DNA of 64,000 nt from Catellatospora sichuanensis (GCF_007483665.1 NZ_VIQO01000013.1:186001-250000); one strand, 5' to 3'; shown: positions 6,484 through 15,793, counted from the first letter of the stretch. Notes: generated from the letters alone by a model not told the origin. Numbers and translations: made by a program.

Positions 6484-9219
6484 ATGCAACCCCGTGCCCG
6501 AAGAACCCGTACCCTCGCCGGCACCCTCGCCGCCACGCTGACGGCCGGTGCGCTGGCGGTCGTCACCCAGCTGGCCGGGGGCACCCCGGCCGCAGCGGCC
6601 GCGTCCGAGCCGTACACCTGGAAGAACGTCCGCATCGACGGTGGCGGGTTCGTGCCCGGCATCGTCTTCAACCCGACCGAGCAGAACCTGATCTACGCCC
6701 GCACCGACATCGGCGGCGCCTACCGCTGGAACCAGTCCACGAGCAGCTGGATCCCCCTGCTCGACTTCGCGGGCTGGGACCACTGGAACTACAACGGCGT
6801 GCTCAGCATCGCCACCGACCCGGTGCAGACCAGCAAGGTGTACGCCGCGGTCGGCATGTACCTCAACAGCTGGGACCCGAACAACGGCGCCATCCTGCGC
6901 TCCTCCGACAAGGGCGCCACCTGGGCCGCCACCGCACTGCCGTTCAAGGTCGGCGGCAACATGCCCGGCCGCGGCATGGGCGAGCGGCTCGCGATCGACC
7001 CGAACCGCAACAGCACCCTCTACTTCGGCGCGGAGGCCGGCAACGGCCTGTGGCGCAGCACCGACTCGGGCGTGACCTGGGCGAAGGTCACCAACTTCCC
7101 GAACGCCGGCAACTACGTGCAGGACCCGGCCGACACCAACAACTACCTGAACTTCAGCCAGGGCATCGGCTGGGTCACGTTCGACAAGTCCACCGGCACC
7201 GCCGGCAACACCACGCAGACCATCTACGTCGGTGTCGCGGACCTGCAGAACACCGTGTACCGCAGCCTCAACGGCGGCACCAGCTGGGAGCGCGTCGCGG
7301 GCCAGCCCACCGGCTACCTGGCGCACCAGGGTGAGATCGCCGGCGGCTACCTGTACATCACCACCAGCGACAAGGGCGGCCCGTACGACGGCGGCCACGG
7401 CGACGTGTGGAAGATGCAGCTGTCCACCGGCACCTGGACCCAGATCAGCCCGGTCCCGTCCAGCGACACCAGCAACAACTACTTCGGGTACTCCGGCCTG
7501 TCGGTCGACAGGCAGAACCCGAACACGCTGATGGTCACCGGCTACAGCTCCTGGTATCCGGACACGTTCATCTGGCGCAGCACCGACGGCGGCGCGACCT
7601 GGCGGCAGTTCTACGACTACGCCTGGCCGAACCGGACCAACCGGTACACCCTGAACATCTCCGGTGTGCCGTGGCTGGACTTCAACGAGCAGAAGTCGGC
7701 CCCCGAGCAGTCGCCGAAACTGGGCTGGATGACCGAGGCGCTGGAGATCGACCCGTTCAACGCCAACCGCATGCTGTTCGGCACCGGCGCGACGATCTAC
7801 GGCACCACCAACCTCACCGCCCTGGACACCGGCGGCACGGTGGCGCTGAGCCCGTTCATCAAGGGCCTGGAGGAGACCGCGGTGCTGGACCTGATCAGCC
7901 CGCCGACCGGGACCTCGCCGCTGATCTCCGGCGTCGGCGACATCGGCGGCTTCCGGCACACCAGCCTCGACGTGGTCCCGGACATGTTCGACATGCCGTA
8001 CTTCGGCAGCACGAACAGCCTCGACTACGCCGAGCTGAACCCGAGCTACGTGGTCCGGGTCGGCAAGGGCGCGCGCACGGCCAACGGGCAGACCAACATC
8101 GGCGTCTCCAGCGACGGCGGCGCGAACTGGTGGTCCGGCAGCTCGCCGAGCGGCGCGCAGGGCGGCACCGTCGCGCTGAACGCCAACGGCACCCGCGTGG
8201 TGTGGAGCACCGAGGCCAACGGCGTCTTCTACGCCACCAGCTTCGGCGGCGGCTTCAGCCAGGCCAGCGGCGCGCCCGCCACGGCCAAGGTCGAGTCGGA
8301 CCGGGTCAACCCGAACAAGTTCTACGCCCTCTACAACGGCACGTTCTACGTGAGCACGAACGGCGGGCAGAGCTTCACCAGCACCGCCACCGGGCTGGGC
8401 GCGACCGGCAACTTCAAGGCGATGCCGGGCGTCGAGGGTGAGATCTGGCTGGCCGGGGAGACCGGCGTCTACCGGTCGACGAACTCCGGCACGTCGTTCA
8501 CCAAGTTCGCCGCATCGGCCAGCGGGGTCGGCATCGGCTTCGGCAAGGCGGCGCCGGGCCGCACCAACATGGCGGTCTACACCATGGCCACCATCGACGG
8601 CGTACGCGGCGTCTACCGCTCCAACGACGTCGGCGCGACCTGGGTCCGCATCAACGACGCGCAGCACCAGTACGGCAACGCCGGTGACGCCATCACCGGT
8701 GACCCCCGCACCTACGGCCGCGTCTACCTGGGCACCAACGGCCGCGGCATCATCTACGGCGACGCCACGGTGACGCCGTCGAGCCCGCCGCCGAGCCCGT
8801 CGGCGTCGACCTCCGCGTCGCCGTCGGCCTCGCCGTCCGCGTCGGCCTCGCCCAGCGCATCGGCGTCGCCGTCTCCGTCGGCCTCGCCCAGCCCGTCCTC
8901 GCCGGGCGGCAAGGCGTGCACGGCGACCTACCGGGTCGTCAACTCGTGGCCCGGCGGGTTCACCGGCGAGCTGAAGGTGACCAGCACCGGCACGGTCGCC
9001 ACGACCGGCTGGCGGGTCAACTTCACCTTCACCGCCGGACAGGTGATCTCGCAGATGTGGGGCGGCATCAGGACCCAGACCGGGTCCGCGGTGCAGGCCG
9101 TCAACGAGGGCTACAACGGCGCGCTCGCGCCCACCACCAGCACGACAGCGGGCTTCAACGCCTCCTGGAACAACAGCTCCAACCCGATCCCGTCGCCGGT
9201 GACCTGCACCGCGCTGTGA
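6484..9219 (+). CDS. Secreted GH74 xyloglucanase with C-terminal CBM2
   Basis: About 911 residues. GH74 enzymes hydrolyse the beta-1,4-glucan backbone of xyloglucan with inversion, using two Asp residues on a tandem pair of seven-bladed propellers. Order: signal peptide (about 1-40, ending AAAAA), catalytic domain (about 43-765) with the first catalytic Asp in YARTDIGGAYRW and the second in GVGDIGGFRH, repeated RSTDxGxTW propeller motifs (BNR/Asp-box), an Ser/Pro/Ala linker, and a CBM2 starting at CTATYRVVNSWPGGF and ending PVTCTAL. I chose ATG 6484 because GGAG (6472-6475) sits 8 nt before it; the GTG at 6475 overlaps that site. It is followed by a paralogous GH74. Confidence 0.95.
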   Translation: MQPRARRTRTLAGTLAATLTAGALAVVTQLAGGTPAAAAASEPYTWKNVRIDGGGFVPGIVFNPTEQNLIYARTDIGGAYRWNQSTSSWIPLLDFAGWDHWNYNGVLSIATDPVQTSKVYAAVGMYLNSWDPNNGAILRSSDKGATWAATALPFKVGGNMPGRGMGERLAIDPNRNSTLYFGAEAGNGLWRSTDSGVTWAKVTNFPNAGNYVQDPADTNNYLNFSQGIGWVTFDKSTGTAGNTTQTIYVGVADLQNTVYRSLNGGTSWERVAGQPTGYLAHQGEIAGGYLYITTSDKGGPYDGGHGDVWKMQLSTGTWTQISPVPSSDTSNNYFGYSGLSVDRQNPNTLMVTGYSSWYPDTFIWRSTDGGATWRQFYDYAWPNRTNRYTLNISGVPWLDFNEQKSAPEQSPKLGWMTEALEIDPFNANRMLFGTGATIYGTTNLTALDTGGTVALSPFIKGLEETAVLDLISPPTGTSPLISGVGDIGGFRHTSLDVVPDMFDMPYFGSTNSLDYAELNPSYVVRVGKGARTANGQTNIGVSSDGGANWWSGSSPSGAQGGTVALNANGTRVVWSTEANGVFYATSFGGGFSQASGAPATAKVESDRVNPNKFYALYNGTFYVSTNGGQSFTSTATGLGATGNFKAMPGVEGEIWLAGETGVYRSTNSGTSFTKFAASASGVGIGFGKAAPGRTNMAVYTMATIDGVRGVYRSNDVGATWVRINDAQHQYGNAGDAITGDPRTYGRVYLGTNGRGIIYGDATVTPSSPPPSPSASTSASPSASPSASASPSASASPSPSASPSPSSPGGKACTATYRVVNSWPGGFTGELKVTSTGTVATTGWRVNFTFTAGQVISQMWGGIRTQTGSAVQAVNEGYNGALAPTTSTTAGFNASWNNSSNPIPSPVTCTAL

Positions 9220-9235
9220 TCGCCCACTGAGAACC

Positions 9236-9267
9236 GAGGCGTCCCTCCCCGGCGGGAGGGGCGCCTC
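9236..9267. terminator. GC-rich hairpin between the two GH74 genes
   Basis: A 14-bp stem, GAGGCGTCCCTCCC against GGGAGGGGCGCCTC, with one G:T pair and a 4-nt loop. There is no clear T tract, so it may be an intrinsic-like terminator or a stabiliser and processing site within a two-gene transcript. Confidence 0.6.
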
Positions 9268-9290
9268 ACTCGTGCGCAGAGAGGAAGCAG

Positions 9291-11564
9291 ATGAACGAGG
9301 CACGGATCTCCCGCCGCGGCCTGCTGGGAGCAGCGGGAGCCGTCGGCGCCGCCGCCGGAGCCGGTCTGCTCGGCGTGCCCGCGCTCGCCGGCGAGAAGGG
9401 CTACCGCTGGGACAACGTCGAGATCGTCGGGGGTGGCTTCGTCCCCGGGATCGTGTTCAACCAGTCCGAACCCGGCCTGGTGTACGCCCGCACCGACATC
9501 GGCGGGGCATACCGCTGGCAGCCGTCCACCGGCCGATGGGTGCCACTGCTGGACTGGGTGGGCTGGGAGAAGTGGGGCTGGTCGGGGGTGGCCAGCCTGG
9601 CCACCGACGCCCGCGACCCGGACCGGGTCTACGCCGCCGTCGGGACGTACACCAACGACTGGGATCCGAACAACGGGGCGATCCTGCGCTCGCGCGACCG
9701 GGGCCGCTCCTGGAAGGTCACCGAGCTGCCGTTCAAACTGGGCGGCAACATGCCGGGCCGGGGCATGGGCGAGCGCCTGGCGATCGACCCGAACCGCAAC
9801 GAGGTCCTCTACCTGGGCGCGCCGAGCGGCCACGGGCTGTGGCGCAGCACCGACCACGGCGAGCGCTGGGCGCAGGTCAGCGCGTTCCCGAACCCGGGCA
9901 CCTACCGGGCCGACCCGAACGACACCAGCGGCTACTCGAACGACCTGCAGGGCGTGGTCTGGGTGGTGTTCGACCCGCGCACCGGCGGCCGGCGGCGGCG
10001 CACGCAGACGATCTACGTCGGTGTGGCCGACAAGGAGAACCCGCTCTACCGGTCCGCCGACGGCGGGGCGACCTGGGCCGCGGTGCCGGGCGCGCCGACC
10101 GGGCACGTGCCGCACAAGGGCGTGCTCGACCACGTGGGCGGATTCCTCTACCTGGCCACCAGTGACACCGGCGGCCCGTACGACGGCGGCTCGGGCAAGG
10201 TCTGGAAGCTGGACACCGCCACGGACACCTGGACCGACATCACGCCGGAGAACGGCGGCTGGGGCTACTCCGGCCTGACGATCGACCGGCAGCGGCCGGG
10301 CACGCTGCTGGTGGCCACCCAGATCGCCTGGTGGCCGGACGTGGTGTTCTTCCGTACCACCGATGGCGGCGCGACCTGGACCCGGTCCTGGGACTGGGGC
10401 GCCTGGCCGAACCGGGTCAAGCGCTACGACCTCGACATCACCGACGCCCCTTGGCTGACCTGGAACGCGACCCCGGCACTGCCGGAGGAGGCACCGAAGC
10501 TCGGCTGGATGACGGAGTCCCTGGAGATCGACCCGTTCGACTCCGACCGGCTGCTCTACGGCACCGGGGCGACGATCTACGCGGCGGACAACCTCACCGA
10601 CTGGGACACCGGCGGCACGGTGCACATCGAGGTGCGGGCCCGGGGCCTGGAGGAGACGGCGGTGCTCGACCTGGTCAGCCCGCCGGTGGGCGCACACCTG
10701 ATCTCGGCCGTCGGGGACGTGGGCGGCTTCGTGCACCACGACTTCGCCCACCCCGGGCTGATGTTCGCCAACCCGACCCACGGCAGCACCACCGGGCTGG
10801 ACTTCGCCGCACTCGCGCCGCAGACGGTGGTGCGGGTGGGCAACCCGACGGGCGGGGAGCGCTTCGGCATCTCGTACGACGGCGGCGCGACCTGGTCACC
10901 CGCGGTGTCGCAACCGGACGGGATCTCCGGCGGCGGCCGGGTCGCGGTGAACGCCGACGGCACGCACGTGCTCTGGTCGCCCGACGGCGCGGCGGTGCAC
11001 CACTCCGCCGACGGCGGTGCGACCTGGACGCCCAGCTCCGGCGTGCCGGCCGGGGCGCGGGTCGAGTCCGACCGGGTCGACCCGGCCCGGATGTACGCCT
11101 TCGCCGCCGGGACTCTCCACGTCAGCACCGACGGCGGGGCCACCTTCACGGCCGCGGCGACCGGCCTGCCGGCCGAGGGCGACGTGCGCTTCCAGGCGGT
11201 GCCCGGGGTCGCCGGGGACGTATGGCTGGCGGGCGGCAAGACCGGCGGGGTGTACGGGATGTGGCGCTCCACCGACGGCGGCAGCACGTTCACGCAGCTG
11301 GCGGGCGTGGACGAGGCCGACAACGTGGGCTTCGGAAAGGCGGCTCCGAGGCGCTCCTATCCGGCGGTCTACAGCAGCGCCAAGGTGCGCGGGGTCCGCG
11401 GGATCTTCCGCTCGGACGACGGCGGCCGCCACTGGACGCGGCTGAACGACGACCGCCACCAGTGGGCGTGGACCGGGGCGGTCGTCATCGGCGACCCGAG
11501 GGTCTACGGCCGTGTCTACGTCGGCACCAACGGCCGCGGCATCATCGTCGGCGAACCACGCTGA
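9291..11564 (+). CDS. GH74 xyloglucanase, Tat-exported, no binding module
   Basis: 757 residues. The N-terminus has a twin-arginine signal (SRRGLLGAAGAVGAAAGAGLLG), so this paralogue should be exported folded, in contrast to the upstream copy. Both catalytic Asp motifs are present (YARTDIGGAYRW and AVGDVGGF). Propeller Asp-box repeats (STDGGxT(W/F)) recur through the length. The protein ends at the last blade without linker or CBM, so it probably acts on soluble or released xyloglucan. ATG 9291 follows the AGAGAGGAAGCAG purine stretch. The 71-bp gap from the first GH74 suggests co-transcription, subject to the hairpin at 9236-9267. Confidence 0.93.
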   Translation: MNEARISRRGLLGAAGAVGAAAGAGLLGVPALAGEKGYRWDNVEIVGGGFVPGIVFNQSEPGLVYARTDIGGAYRWQPSTGRWVPLLDWVGWEKWGWSGVASLATDARDPDRVYAAVGTYTNDWDPNNGAILRSRDRGRSWKVTELPFKLGGNMPGRGMGERLAIDPNRNEVLYLGAPSGHGLWRSTDHGERWAQVSAFPNPGTYRADPNDTSGYSNDLQGVVWVVFDPRTGGRRRRTQTIYVGVADKENPLYRSADGGATWAAVPGAPTGHVPHKGVLDHVGGFLYLATSDTGGPYDGGSGKVWKLDTATDTWTDITPENGGWGYSGLTIDRQRPGTLLVATQIAWWPDVVFFRTTDGGATWTRSWDWGAWPNRVKRYDLDITDAPWLTWNATPALPEEAPKLGWMTESLEIDPFDSDRLLYGTGATIYAADNLTDWDTGGTVHIEVRARGLEETAVLDLVSPPVGAHLISAVGDVGGFVHHDFAHPGLMFANPTHGSTTGLDFAALAPQTVVRVGNPTGGERFGISYDGGATWSPAVSQPDGISGGGRVAVNADGTHVLWSPDGAAVHHSADGGATWTPSSGVPAGARVESDRVDPARMYAFAAGTLHVSTDGGATFTAAATGLPAEGDVRFQAVPGVAGDVWLAGGKTGGVYGMWRSTDGGSTFTQLAGVDEADNVGFGKAAPRRSYPAVYSSAKVRGVRGIFRSDDGGRHWTRLNDDRHQWAWTGAVVIGDPRVYGRVYVGTNGRGIIVGEPR

Positions 11565-11744
11565 CCTGCATGAATACCCGCCACCGCGTCCGGATCGCCG
11601 GTCGGTGCGACCGGTATCGCATCGATCCGGGTGCGGTGGCGGGGTTTTGCCGACTTGTCAGATATCGGGCAAACGGCACACATCGCCAGCTGTTTGGCGT
11701 GTCAGTCCGGCCGAACGTGCCACCATGATTTCGTGCGAACCGTA

Positions 11745-13160
11745 ATGGGGCCGACAAATCATGTGATTGTCGTCGGCGCAGGGCTGGGCGGACTCTCCTG
11801 CGCGCTGCACCTCGCCGGGGCAGGCCGCGAAGTGACCGTGATCGAACGCTCCGGCAACCCCGGCGGCCAGGTCGGGGTGCTGGAACTCGACGGGCACCGG
11901 TTCGACACCGGCCCCACGATGATCACCGCACCGGACCTGCTGGCCGAGCCGCTGGCGGCGGTGGGGGAACACCTGCACGACTGGATCGAGCTGATCCGGC
12001 TCGACCCGGCGTACCGCGCCCACTTCCCCGACGGCACCACGCTGGACGTGCATGCCGACACGGACAAGATGGTGGCGGCCATCGCGAAGCTGTGCGGCGG
12101 CAAGGAGGCCGCGGGCTACCTGCGCTTCCTGCGCTGGGCCCGGCGGCTGCAGCAGTTCGAGCGGCGCGACCCGGCGGGCCACTGGCGCACCCTGGCCACC
12201 GAGGGGGCGCGGCGGCGGCTCACCGACTTCTTCGCCGACCCGCGTACGCAGCGGCTGTTCTCCTTCCGCAACCTGTTCACCGGCCGCGACCACCAGGCGG
12301 CGTCCTACCTGGACACCGTCACCGAGGTCTGGTATCCGCGCGGCGGTATGAACGCGGTGCCCCGGGCCCTGGCCGCGGCGGCCGAGAAGCACGGCGTGAA
12401 CTTCCGCTACCACACCCACGTGACCTCGGTGGAGACCCGCGCGGGACGGGCCGTGGCGGTGCACACCGCCGACGGCGAGCGCCTCACCGCCGACACCATC
12501 GTGCTCAACCCCGACCTGCCCGCGGCGTACAGCCTGCTGCCCGGCATGCCACCGGCCCGGCTGCGCCGGCTGACCCCGTCGCCGTCGTGCGTGGTGCTGC
12601 ACCTGGGCACCCGCGACGACCGCGGCGGATACCAGCGCATCGCCCACCACAACCTGCACTTCGGCCGCTCCTGGCGGCAGACCTTCGACGAGGTGGTCAA
12701 CCGCGGCGAGCTGATGAGCGACCCGTCGATCCTGGTCACCAACCCGAGCCGGACCGACCCGACGGCCGCCCCCGCGGGCCGCCAGACCTACCAGGTGGTC
12801 GCGCCCGTGCCGAACCTGCGGACCGCGCCGGTGCGCTGGGACGGGCCGGTCGGCCGCCGCTACGCCGGGGAGCTGATGGCCACCCTGGAGGCCCGGGGCT
12901 ATCTCGACCTCGGCGGCAACCTGGCCCTGTCCTATGTGGTGACGCCCGACGACTGGGCCCGCCAGGGCATGGCCCACGGCACGCCGTTCGCCAGCGCACA
13001 CACGCTGCGTCAGAGCGGCCCGCTGCGACCGGGTAACCTTCATCCAACCCTGAGTAACGTCGTCTTCACAGGGTCCGGCACCCGTCCCGGCGTCGGCGTA
13101 CCGATGGTGCTGATCTCGGGCCGGGCGGCGGCACGTCGAGTGGTCGGAGCACGGGCATGA
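11745..13160 (+). CDS. crtI: Phytoene desaturase-type FAD-dependent oxidoreductase (CrtI-like)
   Basis: 471 residues from ATG 11745; an in-frame GTG at 11733 is an equal candidate, and neither has a clear ribosome-binding site. The N-terminus is a classic FAD-binding Rossmann motif (VIVVGAGLGGLSCALHLAGAG) followed by VIERSGNPGGQVGV. The C-terminal signature TGSGTRPGVGVPMVLISGRA matches the FAD-binding end of bacterial CrtI/CrtN desaturases (GAGTHPGGGVP type). The enzyme desaturates a C40 (or C30) carotenoid precursor at the membrane. The stop overlaps the idi start by 4 nt (ATGA), which supports an isoprenoid/carotenoid role. No phytoene synthase or crtE is adjacent, so the exact substrate is open. 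Confidence 0.85.
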   Translation: MGPTNHVIVVGAGLGGLSCALHLAGAGREVTVIERSGNPGGQVGVLELDGHRFDTGPTMITAPDLLAEPLAAVGEHLHDWIELIRLDPAYRAHFPDGTTLDVHADTDKMVAAIAKLCGGKEAAGYLRFLRWARRLQQFERRDPAGHWRTLATEGARRRLTDFFADPRTQRLFSFRNLFTGRDHQAASYLDTVTEVWYPRGGMNAVPRALAAAAEKHGVNFRYHTHVTSVETRAGRAVAVHTADGERLTADTIVLNPDLPAAYSLLPGMPPARLRRLTPSPSCVVLHLGTRDDRGGYQRIAHHNLHFGRSWRQTFDEVVNRGELMSDPSILVTNPSRTDPTAAPAGRQTYQVVAPVPNLRTAPVRWDGPVGRRYAGELMATLEARGYLDLGGNLALSYVVTPDDWARQGMAHGTPFASAHTLRQSGPLRPGNLHPTLSNVVFTGSGTRPGVGVPMVLISGRAAARRVVGARA

Positions 13161-13708
13161 GGTCTCGCGAAGAAGATCTGGTCGAGCTGGTCGACGAGAA
13201 CGGCGCGCCCTGCGGCAAGGCCACCGTCGCCCACGCGCACACCACCCCCGGCATCCGGCACCGCGCCTTCTCCGTGCACCTGCTCGACCCGCAGGGCCGA
13301 CTGCTGCTGCAGCAGCGGGCCGCCGTGAAGACCCGCTTCGCGCTGCGCTGGGCCAATGCGGCCTGCGGCCACCCCGGCCCGGGCGAGGACCTGGTCACCG
13401 CCGCGTCCCGCCGCCTGGCCGAGGAGATCGGCGTGCGCGGCGTCACCCTCACCGAGATCGGGGTGTACGCCTACCGCGCCGTCGACCCCTCGACCGACCG
13501 GGTCGAGGACGAGTACGACCACGTACTGCTCGGCATCCTCGGCCCCGGCTCGGAGCCCCCGCGCCCCGACCCGGCCGAGGTCGCCGCGCTGCGCTGGGTC
13601 CACCCCGCCGACCTGCTCGGCTGGCTGGACGAGCGGCCCGACGACTTCGCCCCCTGGCTGGCCGGGGTCACCGCGGTGGCGGTACCCGCGCTCGGTGAGG
13701 TGTCCTGA
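13157..13708 (+). CDS. idi: Isopentenyl-diphosphate delta-isomerase, type I
   Basis: 183 residues with a Nudix-like fold. It interconverts IPP and DMAPP, supplying the allylic starter for carotenoids and other isoprenoids in the cytosol. Visible features: LLLQQRAAVKTRF (RaxxKxtf-type substrate loop), the active-site Cys in WANAACGHPGPGE, the metal/proton-relay motif RRLAEEIG, and DEYDHVLLG with the Glu/Tyr pair. The length matches bacterial type I enzymes (about 180). The start ATG overlaps the crtI-like stop by 4 nt, implying translational coupling. Confidence 0.95.
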   Translation: MRSREEDLVELVDENGAPCGKATVAHAHTTPGIRHRAFSVHLLDPQGRLLLQQRAAVKTRFALRWANAACGHPGPGEDLVTAASRRLAEEIGVRGVTLTEIGVYAYRAVDPSTDRVEDEYDHVLLGILGPGSEPPRPDPAEVAALRWVHPADLLGWLDERPDDFAPWLAGVTAVAVPALGEVS

Positions 13709-13794
13709 ACCGGGCCCGCCGCCCCATTTCGCCACGGGCCTGACTGTGGCACCCTGAGGTCTCCACGGGGGTGGACCGACCTGGGGGAGCGGCG

Positions 13795-14616
13795 ATGAAG
13801 CTGCGGCGCGCCCACGGCCTCGTCGCCGTGGTGACCGGTTTCACACTCTTGCTGGCAGCGGGCTGCGGCGGCCGAACACCCACGGCCATGCCGTCGGCGT
13901 CCCCCTCAGCCTCGCCTTCGCCTTCACCCTCGCCGAGTCCGTCGCCGAGCGCCAGCCCGAGCCCGTCGACCAGCCCCGCGCCGAGCAAGTCGCCGACCCC
14001 GCGGCCCACCACCGAGAAGTCGTACGTCCTGCAGCGCACCAGCGGCTCGTCCGGCGTCGCGCTGACCTTCGACGACGGGCCGCACCCCACCTGGACTCCG
14101 CGGGTGCTCGAGGTGCTGCGCGCCAGGGGCGTCAAGGCGACCTTCTGCCTGGTCGGCACCCAGGTCAAGGCACATCCCGCGCTGGTCCGGCAGATCGTCG
14201 CCGAAGGCCACACCCTGTGCAACCACAGCTGGAACCACGAGTTCAAGCTCGGCACCTGGTCCGCAGAGAAGATCAGCTCGAACATGCGGGCGACCAACTA
14301 CGCGATCAACGCCGCCGCGCCCGGCGCCCCGATCCGCTACTTCCGGCACCCGGGCGGAAACTGGACGGCGGCTGCCGTACGCATCGCCCGCAGCCTGGGC
14401 ATGAGCCCACTGCACTGGACCGTCGACCCGCAGGACTGGCGCCGCCCCGCCGCCTCCACCATCTCCAGCCGGGTCGTCAAGGGCACCCGGGCCGGGGGCG
14501 TGGTGCTGCTCCACGACGCCGGCGGAGACCGCACGCAGACCCTGGCCGCACTGCCCGGCATCATCTCCGGCCTGCGCGCGAAGTACCACCTGATCCGCCT
14601 GCCCGACACGTTCTGA
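13795..14616 (+). CDS. Lipoprotein polysaccharide deacetylase (NodB/CE4 domain)
   Basis: 273 residues from ATG 13795, preceded by GGGGGAG. It has a lipoprotein signal (LLLAAGCGG, lipidated Cys about 23), a Ser/Pro-rich spacer of about 45 residues that would hold the enzyme off the membrane, then the NodB domain. Motif 1 is LTFDDGPHP with the catalytic base and metal-binding Asp, motif 2 is NHSWNH with the two metal-binding His, motif 3 is RHPGGNW, and motifs 4-5 are DPQDW and VVLLHD. CE4 enzymes remove N- or O-acetyl groups from peptidoglycan, chitin or xylan. Given the outer-surface location, peptidoglycan or plant/fungal polymers are possible; the sequence alone does not choose. Confidence 0.9.
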   Translation: MKLRRAHGLVAVVTGFTLLLAAGCGGRTPTAMPSASPSASPSPSPSPSPSPSASPSPSTSPAPSKSPTPRPTTEKSYVLQRTSGSSGVALTFDDGPHPTWTPRVLEVLRARGVKATFCLVGTQVKAHPALVRQIVAEGHTLCNHSWNHEFKLGTWSAEKISSNMRATNYAINAAAPGAPIRYFRHPGGNWTAAAVRIARSLGMSPLHWTVDPQDWRRPAASTISSRVVKGTRAGGVVLLHDAGGDRTQTLAALPGIISGLRAKYHLIRLPDTF

Positions 14617-14746
14617 CCCCGATTTGGCGGAACGGTTGCTGGTCACATATGCTTTCCGAGCCTCCGGCGGGGCCGGATGGGAGCAACAGCCACCATCACA
14701 GGCAGCTGCAAGCTTTATCGCAGCCGTGTGCGATGATGGTTCGGCC

Positions 14747-14819
14747 GCCCTCATCGTCTAGCGGCCTAGGACGCCGCCCTTTCAAGGCGGTAGCACGGGT
14801 TCGAATCCCGTTGGGGGCA
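14747..14819 (+). tRNA. tRNA-Glu (anticodon TTC)
   Basis: The acceptor GCCCTCA pairs with TGGGGGC (one wobble), the anticodon stem-loop is CGCCCTTTCAAGGCG with TTC, and the T arm is ACGGG-TTCGAAT-CCCGT. The 3' CCA is not encoded, unlike the next two tRNAs. It is the first gene of a Glu-Asp-Phe cluster typical of actinobacteria. Confidence 0.95.
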
Positions 14820-14873
14820 CGAACCGGGACCTGATAAGGTCTCCGGGAGCAAGAAGAGCAAGTGCAAGTGCAA

Positions 14874-14950
14874 GGTCCTGTGGAGCAGTTGGAGTGCTCG
14901 CCGCCCTGTCAAGGCGGAGGTCGCGGGTTCAAGTCCCGTCAGGACCGCCA
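14874..14950 (+). tRNA. tRNA-Asp (anticodon GTC)
   Basis: The acceptor GGTCCTG pairs with CAGGACC, the anticodon stem CCGCC/GGCGG encloses CTGTCAA (GTC), and the T arm is GCGGG-TTCAAGT-CCCGT. The discriminator G is followed by an encoded CCA. Confidence 0.95.
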
Positions 14951-14977
14951 ATGTTCGGCCACCCCCTGGGTGGTTTC

Positions 14978-15054
14978 GGCCAGGTAGCTCAGTTGGTACG
15001 AGCGTCCGACTGAAAATCGGAAGGTCGGCGGTTCGACCCCGCCCCTGGCCACCA
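14978..15054 (+). tRNA. tRNA-Phe (anticodon GAA)
   Basis: The acceptor GGCCAGG pairs with CCTGGCC, the anticodon loop CTGAAAA (GAA) sits on CCGA/TCGG, the T arm contains GTTCGACCC, and ACCA is encoded at the 3' end. It is the last tRNA of the cluster and precedes a strong terminator. Confidence 0.95.
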
Positions 15055-15075
15055 AAGCTCTTCGCCGGGCTTTGT

Positions 15076-15122
15076 AGCCCCGACCTGCGCCTGAGCAATC
15101 AGGCTGCGGCTCGGGGCTTTTT
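15076..15122 (+). terminator. Rho-independent terminator of the tRNA cluster
   Basis: The outer stem AGCCCCGA (15076-15083) pairs with TCGGGGCT (15111-15118), an inner GCCTG/CAGGC helix extends the structure, and a run of five T follows the stem. It ends the Glu-Asp-Phe tRNA transcript. Confidence 0.85.
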
Positions 15123-15253
15123 CGTATCCGGGCACCGACAGCCACGAACGAGTGAGCGTGATGCACCGCACTCGTCCCTCGATCCGACGGTGGCTAAGCG
15201 CCCCTGGCCTGGTCGGTACCGGCAAATCCGTGGCGACGCGGTCCCGGCCACTT

Positions 15254-15259
15254 TAGGGT
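15254..15259 (+). promoter_or_regulatory. -10 element of a probably leaderless mRNA (TAGGGT)
   Basis: TAGGGT ends 6 nt before the ATG at 15266, and no ribosome-binding site is present. The layout matches that of other start sites in this window and implies that transcription begins at the A of the start codon. Confidence 0.55.
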
Positions 15260-15265
15260 CGTCGC

Positions 15266-15793
15266 ATGGCTGAACTCGTCGCCCCGACCGTCCTGCTGCA
15301 CCGCGCCTGGCTCGACGCGCGCGACGAGTGGGGGCGCGATGTGGTGCAGCACGGCAGCGGGCTGCACCACGCGAAGGACGTGGACAGCCCCGAAGGGTTC
15401 GCCGACTGGGTGCGGCTGCTCGACACGTCGTCGGACGAGTCCGTCCCCATGGCGGACGGGCTGGTGCACGCCACGTACTGGTGGATCGTCGAGAACGGCC
15501 GGGTCCTCGGCTCGATCACGCTGCGGCACCGGCTGACCGAGTCCCTGCTGCACGCGGGCGGGCACATCGGCTACTCGGTACGCCCTTCGGCACGCGGGCG
15601 CGGCCTGGCCGCCAAGGCCGTGGCCGGGGTGCTGGCGCACGCCCGCGAGTTGGGACTACCCCGGGTCCTCATCACCTGCGACGACGCCAACCCCGCCTCG
15701 GCCCGCACCATCGAGCGCAACAGCGGCGTCCTGGAGGACATCCGCGACACCGACCTCGGCCGGACCCGCCGCTACTGGATCGAACTGACGTAG
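15266..15793 (+). CDS. GNAT-family N-acetyltransferase
   Basis: 175 residues. The acetyl-CoA pyrophosphate loop is in GHIGYSVRPSARGRGLAAKA (the RxxGxG/A signature is RGRGLA), preceded by a beta-strand NGRVLGSITLRHRL and followed by RVLITCDDANPASARTIERN, the usual GNAT motif B with the conserved Asn. The organisation resembles GNATs that acetylate small amines or protein N-termini, but the substrate cannot be assigned. It is transcribed alone between a tRNA terminator and an intergenic palindrome. Confidence 0.85.
   Translation: MAELVAPTVLLHRAWLDARDEWGRDVVQHGSGLHHAKDVDSPEGFADWVRLLDTSSDESVPMADGLVHATYWWIVENGRVLGSITLRHRLTESLLHAGGHIGYSVRPSARGRGLAAKAVAGVLAHARELGLPRVLITCDDANPASARTIERNSGVLEDIRDTDLGRTRRYWIELT

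Noticed and set aside
6292-9303. A 1003-codon open frame on the minus strand opposite the GH74 gene
   Set aside because: It is rich in Arg/Gly/Val/Asp without domain content and mirrors a clear GH74-CBM2 gene in the sense strand; open antisense frames are expected at this GC content.
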